Below are positions 16,119 through 23,679 of a stretch of DNA of 64,000 bases, piece after piece. A program made the position numbers and the translations under genes. Within the stretch, counting starts at the first letter, position 1. Every line of letters begins with the position of its first letter. The notes under the pieces were generated by a model that worked only from the letters and a program-made list of their open reading frames with translations, searched no databases and was not told the DNA's origin. The stretch lies in assembly GCF_001545035.1 (NCBI RefSeq), contig NZ_FCOJ02000017.1, positions 62,001-126,000 of the forward strand. Direction: 5' to 3'. Source of the DNA: Caballeronia glebae (GTDB lineage Bacteria; Pseudomonadota; Gammaproteobacteria; Burkholderiales; Burkholderiaceae).

Positions 16119-17045
16119 TCAGTAACCGCGCGCGCGGTCGATCTCGCCGATCATGCGCTCTCCCGCGCGATGACGGCGCAGATTCTCCAGCACCATTTCG
16201 ACGGCTGTTTCGGGCCGCGTCGCGCTGGCGATATGCGGGCTCAGGCGCACGCGCGGATGCGTCCAGAACGCATGCTCGGGCGGCAACGGCTCGGGATCGG
16301 TGACGTCGAGAATGGCGGCATGCAGATGGCCGCTGTCGAGCGCATCGAGCAGATCCTGTTGAATCACCTGCGGACCGCGCCCGACGTTGATGAACGAAGC
16401 GCCCTTCGGCAAGAGCCCGAACACGCGCTTGTCGATGAGACCGCGCGTCGAATCGGTGAGCGGCAGCAGGCACACGAGGACATCGGTGCGCGCGAGAAAC
16501 GCATCGAGCGACTCGACGCCCGCATGACATTCGACGCCTTCGATCTCATGCGCCGAACGGCTCCAGCCCGCGCAATCGAAGCCGAACGAACGCAGCGTTT
16601 TCAGCACGGCTGTGCCGAGCATGCCGAGGCCGAGCACGCCTACACGACGCGTCGAAGCCGCGCGAACGGGCAGCTCGCGCCACACGCGTTCGCGTTGCTG
16701 CGCGGCGTAATCGAAGAGATCGCGATGAATCGTGAGCACGGCCTGCGTCACATACTCGACCATGCCTTCGACGATGCCCGGCTCGGTCATGCGCACGACC
16801 GCGACATGCGGCGGCACGCCGGACAGATCGAACTGATCGATGCCCGCGCCGACCGAGAAGATCACTTCGAGATTCGGGAATGTGCGCATGACATCGGCGG
16901 GCGGCTGCCATGCGGCGAGATAACGAACGGCGTTCGCATCGCCGATATCGGGCCATACGCGGAACGGCACGTCGGGCGCTTTTTGCGCGAAATGCCCAGC
17001 CCATTGCCTGCCGCGTTCGGGGTCGGCCTTATAGAGGATCGTCAT
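16119..17045 (-). CDS. ghrA: Glyoxylate/hydroxypyruvate reductase A-like D-2-hydroxyacid dehydrogenase
   Basis: A 308-residue NAD(P)H-dependent dehydrogenase of the D-isomer 2-hydroxyacid family. The Rossmann fold is RRVGVLGLGMLGTAVLKTL near residue 140; catalytic Arg is in NVGRGPQV, Glu in DVTDPEPLPPEHAFW and His in LSPHIASAT. Size and the compact N-terminal domain (ILYKADPERGRQWAGHFAQKAP) match GhrA rather than the longer GhrB/SerA types. It would reduce glyoxylate or hydroxypyruvate in the cytosol. It lies 4 bp after the acetyltransferase gene and is probably co-transcribed with it. Confidence 0.85.
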   Translation of the reverse strand: MTILYKADPERGRQWAGHFAQKAPDVPFRVWPDIGDANAVRYLAAWQPPADVMRTFPNLEVIFSVGAGIDQFDLSGVPPHVAVVRMTEPGIVEGMVEYVTQAVLTIHRDLFDYAAQQRERVWRELPVRAASTRRVGVLGLGMLGTAVLKTLRSFGFDCAGWSRSAHEIEGVECHAGVESLDAFLARTDVLVCLLPLTDSTRGLIDKRVFGLLPKGASFINVGRGPQVIQQDLLDALDSGHLHAAILDVTDPEPLPPEHAFWTHPRVRLSPHIASATRPETAVEMVLENLRRHRAGERMIGEIDRARGY

Positions 17046-17049
17046 CGTC

Positions 17050-17961
17050 TTAGCCTAGCGCCTGATTGATGATCGCGAACTGCGCGACGGACGCATCGTG
17101 CGGCGGCGTGCCGTTGCGCGCCATCTTGATGACCGTATCGACGCACTTGAGTCCAATGCTTTCGAGCCACGCGGAAAGGCCGCTTTCATCGGGCGTGTCG
17201 ATGCGCGTGAACTTGCCTTCGCCATGCGCGAGCCAATGTGCGATGAGCGCCTGCGCGCGCCGCGTGTGCTGCGCGTCGGCGGTGACTGAAACGACCGGAC
17301 CGATGGCGCGCCCCCGGCCGAACTCGCGAAGGAGCGAGAAGCCGAGCAATTCGTCGTCGCGTTCGAGCACGACGCCTTTGGCGACTTCGAGCAGCGCGGG
17401 CAAGAGCGCGCTTCGGTCGAGTCCGCTTGCGCGCGACGCGAACGCGACGAGCGCATCCGTATCGCGCGGTTCGATCGCGCGCAGACGCTCGCCTTGCATC
17501 AGTTCGATGCGCGGCACGGCGAAATCGGCGGATTGATGTTGATGAATCGCACCGACGCGCCTGAACCCGAGCTTGGCGTAAAGCGGTTCGCCTGCGGGCG
17601 TCGCGTGCAGCACGGTGATGCGATTGCCGAGCGCTTCGAGCAGCAGTTCCATCAGCTTGCGGCCGATTCCCTTGCCCTGACAATCCGGCGCGACGATGAC
17701 CATGCCGAGCGATCCGCCGTTGCCGCCGTACATCCAGCACAGCGCCGTGCCGACCACGCGCTCGCCGATCTGCGCGATGAAACCCGCGCCGGCATCGAGC
17801 ACGAAGCGCCAGTCGTCGGCGCGATGCGGCCATTTGACTTCGACGGAAAGCGCGTGCGCCGCGGCGATGTCGTCGGCGGTGAAGGGGCGATAGATGAGGG
17901 CGGATGTTTCGGCGGCGGGCACGGCATGCTCCACGGTAGAGGATGCTCGCCACTGTGACAC
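17050..17961 (-). CDS. GNAT acetyltransferase with a C-terminal second domain
   Basis: A 303-residue protein. Residues about 20-155 are a GNAT domain with the acetyl-CoA loop VAPDCQGKGIGRKLMELLL and the distal segment GEPLYAKLGFRRVG. The rest (ERLRAIEPRDTDALVAFASRASG to the end) looks like the second GNAT-like half of two-domain proteins. The substrate is unknown. The start at 17961 gives a 20-residue leader before the domain, and a shorter start cannot be excluded. It precedes the ghrA-like gene by 4 bp. Confidence 0.75.
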   Translation of the reverse strand: MSQWRASSTVEHAVPAAETSALIYRPFTADDIAAAHALSVEVKWPHRADDWRFVLDAGAGFIAQIGERVVGTALCWMYGGNGGSLGMVIVAPDCQGKGIGRKLMELLLEALGNRITVLHATPAGEPLYAKLGFRRVGAIHQHQSADFAVPRIELMQGERLRAIEPRDTDALVAFASRASGLDRSALLPALLEVAKGVVLERDDELLGFSLLREFGRGRAIGPVVSVTADAQHTRRAQALIAHWLAHGEGKFTRIDTPDESGLSAWLESIGLKCVDTVIKMARNGTPPHDASVAQFAIINQALG

Positions 17962-17995
17962 GCACTCCAGCGCGCGGATAGGACGATCCTGTTGC

Positions 17996-18595
17996 CTAGG
18001 CTTCAGTGTTATCGGTGTTATCGGTGTTATCGGTGTTATCGGTGTTATCGATGTTATCGGTGTTATTGGCGGGATAGCGAACGGCGTTCGGTGAATCGAG
18101 TGATGCGCCTTTAGTCAGATGCGCTTCTTCGATCCGGTCGTCGCCCATGAGATGAAATACCGTCTCGCCGCGAGCAAGGAGATAGTCCGCGACGATGCGC
18201 CTGTGACAACGCCACCAGACCGCCTCCGAGCACATCACGGCGCAGCGTTGCTTGCGTCCGAGTGTTATCAGTTGGTCGAGACCGCGATGGAAGTTATCCG
18301 AGAGCGCATAGTCGGCGTAATTGTGAAAGCTTTGATTTTCCCAGAAGCCGTTCACATCGGGCGAGATAGCTTTCGATTTGCCGCGCAATCCGCCGAGTTC
18401 CACAATCCGCTCGTATCCTATGCCATAAGATTCGAGGCTTTCGGGCAAGGCGTCCGCGTTGAATTGCGGATTTGTTCGCGATTTCGGAACCGTGCGGATA
18501 TCGACGACCAGTCTCACCTCCGCCGTTTGCAAAAGCGCGGCGAGTTCTTCCACGGTTCGAGTGGAATGACCGACTGTGTAGAAAGGCAACTTCAT
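17996..18595 (-). CDS. DUF488 family protein with a repeat-encoded C-terminal tail
   Basis: A 199-residue protein of the DUF488 family, function unknown. The family's marks are present: FYTVGHSTRTVEELAALL at the start, DIRTVPKSRTNPQF, and MCSEAVWWRCHRRIVADYLL near residues 122-141 with conserved Cys, Glu, Cys, His and Arg. The last 20 or so residues are an NTD repeat (NTDNIDNTDNTD and on) encoded by a 9-bp tandem repeat, which is not part of the family fold. The start is ATG at 18593-18595. Unlike its neighbours it is flanked by unrelated genes and no operon is evident. Confidence 0.85.
   Translation of the reverse strand: MKLPFYTVGHSTRTVEELAALLQTAEVRLVVDIRTVPKSRTNPQFNADALPESLESYGIGYERIVELGGLRGKSKAISPDVNGFWENQSFHNYADYALSDNFHRGLDQLITLGRKQRCAVMCSEAVWWRCHRRIVADYLLARGETVFHLMGDDRIEEAHLTKGASLDSPNAVRYPANNTDNIDNTDNTDNTDNTDNTEA
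18006..18068. repeat. Seven-copy 9-bp tandem repeat (GTGTTATCG)
   Basis: Five exact copies of GTGTTATCG from 18006 to 18050 are followed by ATGTTATCG and GTGTTATTG, ending at 18068. The array lies inside the DUF488 reading frame. Each unit is three codons (Asn-Thr-Asp on the minus strand), so gain or loss of copies keeps the frame. Confidence 0.95.
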
Positions 18596-18637
18596 GCATC
18601 GTGCTCCGCGCGTTTTTCCCCGATGATACTTCGCCGT

Positions 18638-19837
18638 CTATGCAGCACGCGCTGTGGCACGAAGCCCCAGCCAGATCAGACCGGCCGCACCGAGTCCCAG
18701 CGCCGCCACCGCGATCCACAACGCGATGGAAAACGATCCGGTGCGCGCGGCGATCGGCGCGGCGACGAGCGGTCCCGCGATCTGGCCGAGTCCGTATGAG
18801 GCCGTCGCATAGCCCATCAGACCGGCGGCGGACTCGCCACGCAAGCGTCGCGCCTCGCGCATCGCGAAGAGCGTGATGGCGGTGAACGGCAAGCCCAGCA
18901 GCAAACTGCCGATACCGAAGCCGAGCACGCCCGGAAACACGATGCCCAGCCATATGCCCAGCGCCTGGATGAGATAGCACGCGGCGCAAAGCAGCCGGTT
19001 GTCCCACGAGAGCGGCAGCCGCGCGGCGACCAGCGCGCCGACGATCAGCGCCAGCCCGAACGCGGGCCAGAACAGATCGGGCCACGGCGAGCCCGGCAAG
19101 GCCTGTCGCGCGATGACGGGCAGGAAGGTCGCCGTGATGATGTAGCCGAATCCCGCGAGACCGTAAAGGCCGACGAGCCCGATCGAATCGGCACGCGCCG
19201 GTGCGTTCGCCACGGGAGCGGCGACATGCGCCCGGCCACGCATCGCCGACGGCCGATGGGCGAACGCCTTCCAAACGAGCGCGCCCGCCACGGCCGAGCA
19301 GAGCGCGAATCCGGCCCACACGGACGGCGCGCTCACGCCGAGCGCCGCGGCCGCCGCACCGAGCAGGCCGGTCGCGACGATGCCGACGCCCGGCCCCGCG
19401 TAGATCACGCCGGCGAGACCGTGCGCGTCGAGTTCGGCGAGCTGCCGCAAGCCCCATTGCGACGCGAACACGAAGGCCCACGCGCTGACGACGCCCGCCG
19501 CGAACCGTATCGCGGCCCACAGCGGGAAGAGATGGACGAGGGCCATTGCGAGCGTCAGCGCGATGGTCCACGCGAGCGCGAGACGCACCATGCGCGCGTG
19601 ATCGATGCGGATCGCCGCGCACGACAACGCGCCGACGAGATAACCGGCGTAATTGGCCGATGCGAGCCAGCCGCCGTGACGGATATCGAGCGCGCCGCTT
19701 TTCAGCATCAGCGGCAAGAGCGGCGTGAACGCGAACCGGCCGACGCCGAGCGCCACCGCCAAGACGACGGCGCACGCGAGCGCGGCGTTTCGCGCGTGAT
19801 GTGCAGGCAGCGACGAAGCTTGAGCGGTTGAAGCCAT
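18638..19837 (-). CDS. YbfB/YjiJ-family MFS transporter
   Basis: A 399-residue inner-membrane protein with about twelve hydrophobic segments. The first, ALACAVVLAVALGVGRFAFTPLLPLML, carries the GxGRFxxTP(L/I)LP signature of the YbfB/YjiJ MFS group. Substrates of this group are unknown. The start is ATG at 19835-19837; the frame continues far upstream, but there it overlaps the divergent LysR gene and is not membrane-like. It is divergent from that LysR gene, its likely regulator. Confidence 0.9.
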   Translation of the reverse strand: MASTAQASSLPAHHARNAALACAVVLAVALGVGRFAFTPLLPLMLKSGALDIRHGGWLASANYAGYLVGALSCAAIRIDHARMVRLALAWTIALTLAMALVHLFPLWAAIRFAAGVVSAWAFVFASQWGLRQLAELDAHGLAGVIYAGPGVGIVATGLLGAAAAALGVSAPSVWAGFALCSAVAGALVWKAFAHRPSAMRGRAHVAAPVANAPARADSIGLVGLYGLAGFGYIITATFLPVIARQALPGSPWPDLFWPAFGLALIVGALVAARLPLSWDNRLLCAACYLIQALGIWLGIVFPGVLGFGIGSLLLGLPFTAITLFAMREARRLRGESAAGLMGYATASYGLGQIAGPLVAAPIAARTGSFSIALWIAVAALGLGAAGLIWLGLRATARAA

Positions 19838-19939
19838 GAGTCGATGACGGTGAGCGTGGCGGGAATACGCGCATCCTAGCTTGACCGATGTATCTTGAAA
19901 AATGAATAATCGAGATGCGATCAATCTTCGGAAAAGATT

Positions 19940-20845
19940 ATGGATCTCTCGGCATTGACCATTTTCAGGGCTGTCGTGCGCGAAAACGGCGTGACGCGTG
20001 CGGCCGCGAAGCTCAACCGCGTGCAGTCGAACGTGACGACGCGCATTCGTCAGCTGGAAGAAACGCTCGGCACGGACCTCTTTATCCGCGATGGCCGGCG
20101 TCTCGTGCTGACGCCGGCCGGCGAGACCTTGCTGCCGTATGCCGAACGTCTGCTCGCGCTCGCGGATGAAGCGCGTCATGCGGTCAGCGAGAATCGTCCG
20201 CAAGGGCGTCTGCGGCTCGGGACGATGGAAAGCACCGCCGCGAGCCGCCTGCCGCGCGTGCTGGCGGCGTATCACCAGCGCTGGCCGCAAGTGACGCTCG
20301 AACTGACGACGGGCGTGACGCGCGCGCTCATCGAAAGCGTGCGTTCGTTCGAAGTGGACGCGGCGGTGTTGGCGCGGCCCATCGAGCCCGACACGCTTCC
20401 CGCCGAGCAATTCGAATTCGTGCCGGTGTTCGAGGAGGAACTGACGCTCGTCACGCCGCGCGGGCAGCATCCGGCTTCGCTGGCGCGGGAGGTTGCGGGC
20501 CTCACGCTGATTGCGTTCGAGCGCGGCTGCGCATACCGCTCATACGCGATGCGCTGGTACGAGCAACAGGGCATCCGGCCCGCGCGGGTGCTGGAATTAG
20601 GCTCGTATCACGCGATCGTCGCGTGCGTGGCGGCGGGGGCGGGCGTCGCGGTTGCGCCGCGCTCGGTGCTCGAACTCGCGCGTCTGGATGACGAAGTGGA
20701 TCTGCATCCGATGGGCGAGTTCGGGCGGATCGACACCTTGCTCGTGTGGCGCAAGGGACACGCTTCGGCGGCGCTTGGCGCGATGCGGGAGTTGCTGGTG
20801 AATGACCGGACTGCGGCGGCGAGTGACCGCGAAGTAACCACGTGA
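19940..20845 (+). CDS. LysR-family transcriptional regulator
   Basis: A 301-residue LysR protein. Helix-turn-helix: LTIFRAVVRENGVTRAAAKLNRVQSNVTTRIRQLEETLGTDLFIR. The effector domain begins near residue 90 (GRLRLGTMESTAASRLPRVL). It is divergent from the YbfB-type transporter across a 102-bp AT-rich gap (19838-19939), the usual arrangement for a LysR regulator of an exporter. The start ATG at 19940 follows GGAAAAG. It ends just before an inverted repeat at 20846. Confidence 0.9.
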   Translation: MDLSALTIFRAVVRENGVTRAAAKLNRVQSNVTTRIRQLEETLGTDLFIRDGRRLVLTPAGETLLPYAERLLALADEARHAVSENRPQGRLRLGTMESTAASRLPRVLAAYHQRWPQVTLELTTGVTRALIESVRSFEVDAAVLARPIEPDTLPAEQFEFVPVFEEELTLVTPRGQHPASLAREVAGLTLIAFERGCAYRSYAMRWYEQQGIRPARVLELGSYHAIVACVAAGAGVAVAPRSVLELARLDDEVDLHPMGEFGRIDTLLVWRKGHASAALGAMRELLVNDRTAAASDREVTT

Positions 20846-20895
20846 GCATAACTTTGCGCAATGGATGATCGATCTTCATCGGCACAAAGTTATGC
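20846..20895. repeat. 11-bp inverted repeat with nested hairpin between LysR and methyltransferase genes
   Basis: GCATAACTTTG (20846-20856) and CAAAGTTATGC (20885-20895) are perfect inverted repeats beginning at the base after the LysR stop. The spacer holds a second small pairing, GATGA (20864-20868) with TCATC (20876-20880). Either a terminator for the LysR gene or a leader/operator for the methyltransferase gene 37 bp downstream. Confidence 0.6.
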
Positions 20896-20932
20896 CGAGC
20901 GGTTTTCGCAACGCACGAGATCAGGATTGGAA

Positions 20933-21772
20933 ATGGACGGACATCTAAATGAACTGCGAGCTTTTCACGCAAGCCTGATGGCCGCGGCCAGCGGCTCCGT
21001 CGACCCGCGTCTCGCGCGCGTATTCAAGCTCGTGCCACGCGAAGCATTCCTGCCGCCCGGGCCGTGGAAGATATCGGGACCCGATGGCCGCTATTACGAA
21101 ACGCCGAGTGACGATCCCGCTTATATCTATCAGAACAACATCGTCGCGCTCGATGCGTCGCGCGAGATCAACAACGGCGAGCCCTTTTTGCACGCGTCGT
21201 GGATCGGCGCGGTCATGTTGCGTCCGGGCGAACGCGTATGCCATATCGGCGCGGGCTCCGGCTATTACACGGCTATTCTCTCGGTGCTGGCCGCGCCGGG
21301 CGGAAGCGTCGAAGCATTCGAAATCGATGAAACGTTGGCGCGCGCGGCGCGACACAATCTTGAACCGTACGAGGGCGTCAGCGTCACGCACGCGAATGCG
21401 ACTGAGGCCGATATTCCGGCGTCGGATGTCATCTATGTGAACGCGGGCGTGCTTGCGCCGCCGCCGGCCTGGCTGCGCGCCTTGCGCCCAGGCGGACGCC
21501 TGATCTTTCCGTGGCGTCCGTCGGAAGAAACGGGACTCGCCATGCTCGTGACGAAACTCGCAAGCGGGAAGCTTCGGGCAAGGCCGCTTGCGCCGGCGTA
21601 CTTCATTCCATGTACGGGCGGCGCGTCGGCTAGGGACCGTCTCGCGGCTGCGCCCGACGCCCACGCCGCCGCGACGATTCGATCGATCTGGCTGACTTCG
21701 GAGCGCACGCCGGATGAATCCGCGATCGCCGCATACGAGCATGTGTGGTTCTCGTCGCTGGCCGTTGAATAA
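20933..21772 (+). CDS. Protein-L-isoaspartate methyltransferase-like SAM enzyme
   Basis: A 279-residue SAM-dependent methyltransferase of the PCMT-like group. Motif I is VCHIGAGSGYYTAILSVLA near residues 99-117, followed by the acidic strand end VEAFEIDETLA, and motif region SDVIYVNAGVLAPPPAWLRALRPGGRLIFP. N-terminal VPREAFLPPGPWKI matches the Pcm (R/K)xxF. The C-terminal part differs from canonical Pcm, so it may methylate another substrate. The start at 20933 was chosen because similarity begins there; an in-frame ATG at 20861 would add 24 residues and overlap the inverted repeat at 20846-20895. Confidence 0.7.
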   Translation: MDGHLNELRAFHASLMAAASGSVDPRLARVFKLVPREAFLPPGPWKISGPDGRYYETPSDDPAYIYQNNIVALDASREINNGEPFLHASWIGAVMLRPGERVCHIGAGSGYYTAILSVLAAPGGSVEAFEIDETLARAARHNLEPYEGVSVTHANATEADIPASDVIYVNAGVLAPPPAWLRALRPGGRLIFPWRPSEETGLAMLVTKLASGKLRARPLAPAYFIPCTGGASARDRLAAAPDAHAAATIRSIWLTSERTPDESAIAAYEHVWFSSLAVE

Positions 21773-21787
21773 CTTCTGCGACGAAGC

Positions 21788-22771
21788 TCACTTCACCAAT
21801 GCCTTGATGGCCAGTTTCTTTGCCATCTGAAATGTCTTCGGGAACGTCGTTTCGATACCCAGCACGACGCGGCTGGACAGCCGCTCCATGTCTTTCGGGC
21901 AGTTGAACGCCATACCGTTGAACTCGCGCAGATTCAGCGGCTTGATCTTCGACTGGAATTGCAGGAACCGGTGAGAAAGCGGGATGAAATGCGACGTGAG
22001 GGAACTGCGCGAATATTGCGGACGCGTCGTGCGCAAGCTGCCATGAATCGTTTTCGAATTCCAGAGAAGCACGTCGCCTTTTTGCAGGAATGGCGCGCGA
22101 AATTCGAGTTGTTGTTCGGATAAGATCTTCTTGACGAGTTCCTTGTATTGACCATGATTGAACGCGACGTCAAAGTTCTTTCCGTTCTTCACCATGTCGA
22201 TACGGTGACTGCCTGGAACCACGAAGAAGCGCCCGGCGCCCGCGTCGATATCTTCGAGGGCGTACCAGCATCCCACCATCGTGCCGATCAACTCGCTGTC
22301 GAGGTAGTACGTATCCTGATGCGGCCACGTCTCCGCGTTCCCTTCGAAATACATGCTCTGCACGAGCTTGCCTTCTTCCGAAAAGAGTTCGCGTGTGATC
22401 GCTTTGATATTCGGGCTCGCGAACGCCTTGACCGCCAGGTTCTTGAGCGGCGCGAAACCTACGTCACTGAGGGACTGAAGATTGAGCAGCGGATTCATCA
22501 CGAAACCGTACTCGTTGATTCTGTTCTTTTCCGGATTCGCCGTAGCCTGCCGGTATATATATCCAGGGTATTGCTTGACCGTTTTATCGAACGCATTGCG
22601 AATGGAATCGCACGCGGCTTGATCCACTACTTTGCGCACGACGACATAGCCGTTTTCTTCGTAGTATTGCTTCGCGCCAGCGAGATCGGTCAAATCGAAT
22701 GTAGTCGAGTTCTGATCGACCGTTTCCGGGATTTCTATTTCGGTTCCAATCGGACTAAGGATTTTGTGCAT
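21788..22771 (-). CDS. Phytanoyl-CoA dioxygenase (PhyH)-family Fe(II)/2-oxoglutarate oxygenase
   Basis: A 327-residue oxygenase with the PhyH double-stranded beta-helix. The iron triad is visible: H151 and D153 in WPHQDTYYL, and H243 in SKTIHGSLR; R255 in QYSRSSLTSHF would bind 2-oxoglutarate. It should hydroxylate a small molecule; the substrate is unknown, and the family includes ectoine, proline and natural-product hydroxylases. The start is ATG at 22769-22771. The gene and its upstream DNA are clearly less GC-rich than the neighbours and use more A/T-ending codons, suggesting acquisition by transfer. It has no evident operon partner and faces the methyltransferase gene convergently. Confidence 0.8.
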   Translation of the reverse strand: MHKILSPIGTEIEIPETVDQNSTTFDLTDLAGAKQYYEENGYVVVRKVVDQAACDSIRNAFDKTVKQYPGYIYRQATANPEKNRINEYGFVMNPLLNLQSLSDVGFAPLKNLAVKAFASPNIKAITRELFSEEGKLVQSMYFEGNAETWPHQDTYYLDSELIGTMVGCWYALEDIDAGAGRFFVVPGSHRIDMVKNGKNFDVAFNHGQYKELVKKILSEQQLEFRAPFLQKGDVLLWNSKTIHGSLRTTRPQYSRSSLTSHFIPLSHRFLQFQSKIKPLNLREFNGMAFNCPKDMERLSSRVVLGIETTFPKTFQMAKKLAIKALVK

Positions 22772-22930
22772 GATGGCCCCAAAGGCGGAATAGACCGTGC
22801 TCCCCCAGCCTATGTCGAACGAATGGGCCCGCGTCGCGCCTGACCGATTCCGCCAAGGGATTGGCCTCTGGCGGCAACAATCCGAATGCTCACGCATGCA
22901 AGCGCGAACAAAATATGCACTCGCACCCCT

Positions 22931-23593
22931 TCACTGAAACGCGAAGTTGCGCCTTGAATAGAAACGCTGAAGCTCGTGTTTCTTCGGCCGCACGCCCGTG
23001 AACACCTCGACGTATTCCGGAATGCGCGACATGCGCGCCGCCATGTCTTCGTCGGGCTTCGTCGACACATAACCCGCCTGCGTGAAATACGCCACGCGCG
23101 CGCGGACATCGGCGGCGCGCGGTTCATAGCCGAAGCGCGCGAACAGGTCCGTCAACGCCGCGATGCGTTGCGCGTCGTCCTGCGCCATCTGCGCGGCGAT
23201 CTCCGGCGATTGCTGCGCCCAGCTGCGCATCGCGGCCTCGAAGCGCGAATCGAAGAGCGTGTCGTCGAACCAGCAGTCGAAGACATTCAGCATCGCTTCG
23301 CACACGCTGTCCGCATACGCCTGCGTGCGCTCGATCCAGTTGCCCGTGTTTTTCTCCTTCCATCGGCCGAGCAGGAAATCGAGCAGTTCCTCACGGTCCT
23401 TGAAGAACCAATAGAAACTCGTGCGCGAAAGATTCAGCTTTTTTGCAAGCGGAAGTATGCGGACTGCGTCCACGCCTCCTTCGAGAAGGCCTTCGTACGC
23501 CGCGTCCAGCCACATGTCGGCGGAGCCGCGCACTACGTCGGGCGTCTGGTCCATTGCGTCGTTTTCCTGGTTTTTGACGTTCACGTACACCAT
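22931..23593 (-). CDS. TetR-family transcriptional regulator
   Basis: A TetR protein of 220 residues from ATG 23591-23593, or 207 residues from the ATG at 23554, which has a better ribosome binding site (GGAAAA). The DNA-binding domain is AYEGLLEGGVDAVRILPLAKKLNLSRTSFYWFFKDREELLDFLL. It is divergent from the flavin demethylase gene at 23680, and a palindrome over that gene's -35 region (23608-23617) is its probable operator. A ligand from the demethylase pathway would be expected to relieve repression (inference). Confidence 0.85.
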   Translation of the reverse strand: MVYVNVKNQENDAMDQTPDVVRGSADMWLDAAYEGLLEGGVDAVRILPLAKKLNLSRTSFYWFFKDREELLDFLLGRWKEKNTGNWIERTQAYADSVCEAMLNVFDCWFDDTLFDSRFEAAMRSWAQQSPEIAAQMAQDDAQRIAALTDLFARFGYEPRAADVRARVAYFTQAGYVSTKPDEDMAARMSRIPEYVEVFTGVRPKKHELQRFYSRRNFAFQ

Positions 23594-23604
23594 TGTCTCC
23601 CTAC

Positions 23605-23633
23605 TTGACACATGTGTACAGTGGTTCTACTCT
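23605..23633 (+). promoter_or_regulatory. Promoter of flavin demethylase gene with TetR-type operator
   Basis: TTGACA at 23605-23610 is a perfect -35 hexamer, followed after 17 bp by TACTCT at 23628-23633 as a weak -10. The perfect 10-bp palindrome ACACATGTGT (23608-23617) overlaps the -35 box, and lies just upstream of the divergent TetR start, so one protein bound there could repress both genes. Confidence 0.55.
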
Positions 23634-23679
23634 TGGTTCACAACGGTCGTTCGTCCCCACTTGCTTCGAAGAGGCGCTC

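Noticed and set aside
18006..18068. Possible CRISPR array
   Set aside because: Units are 9 bp, contiguous and without spacers, and lie in a protein-coding frame; this is a coding minisatellite.
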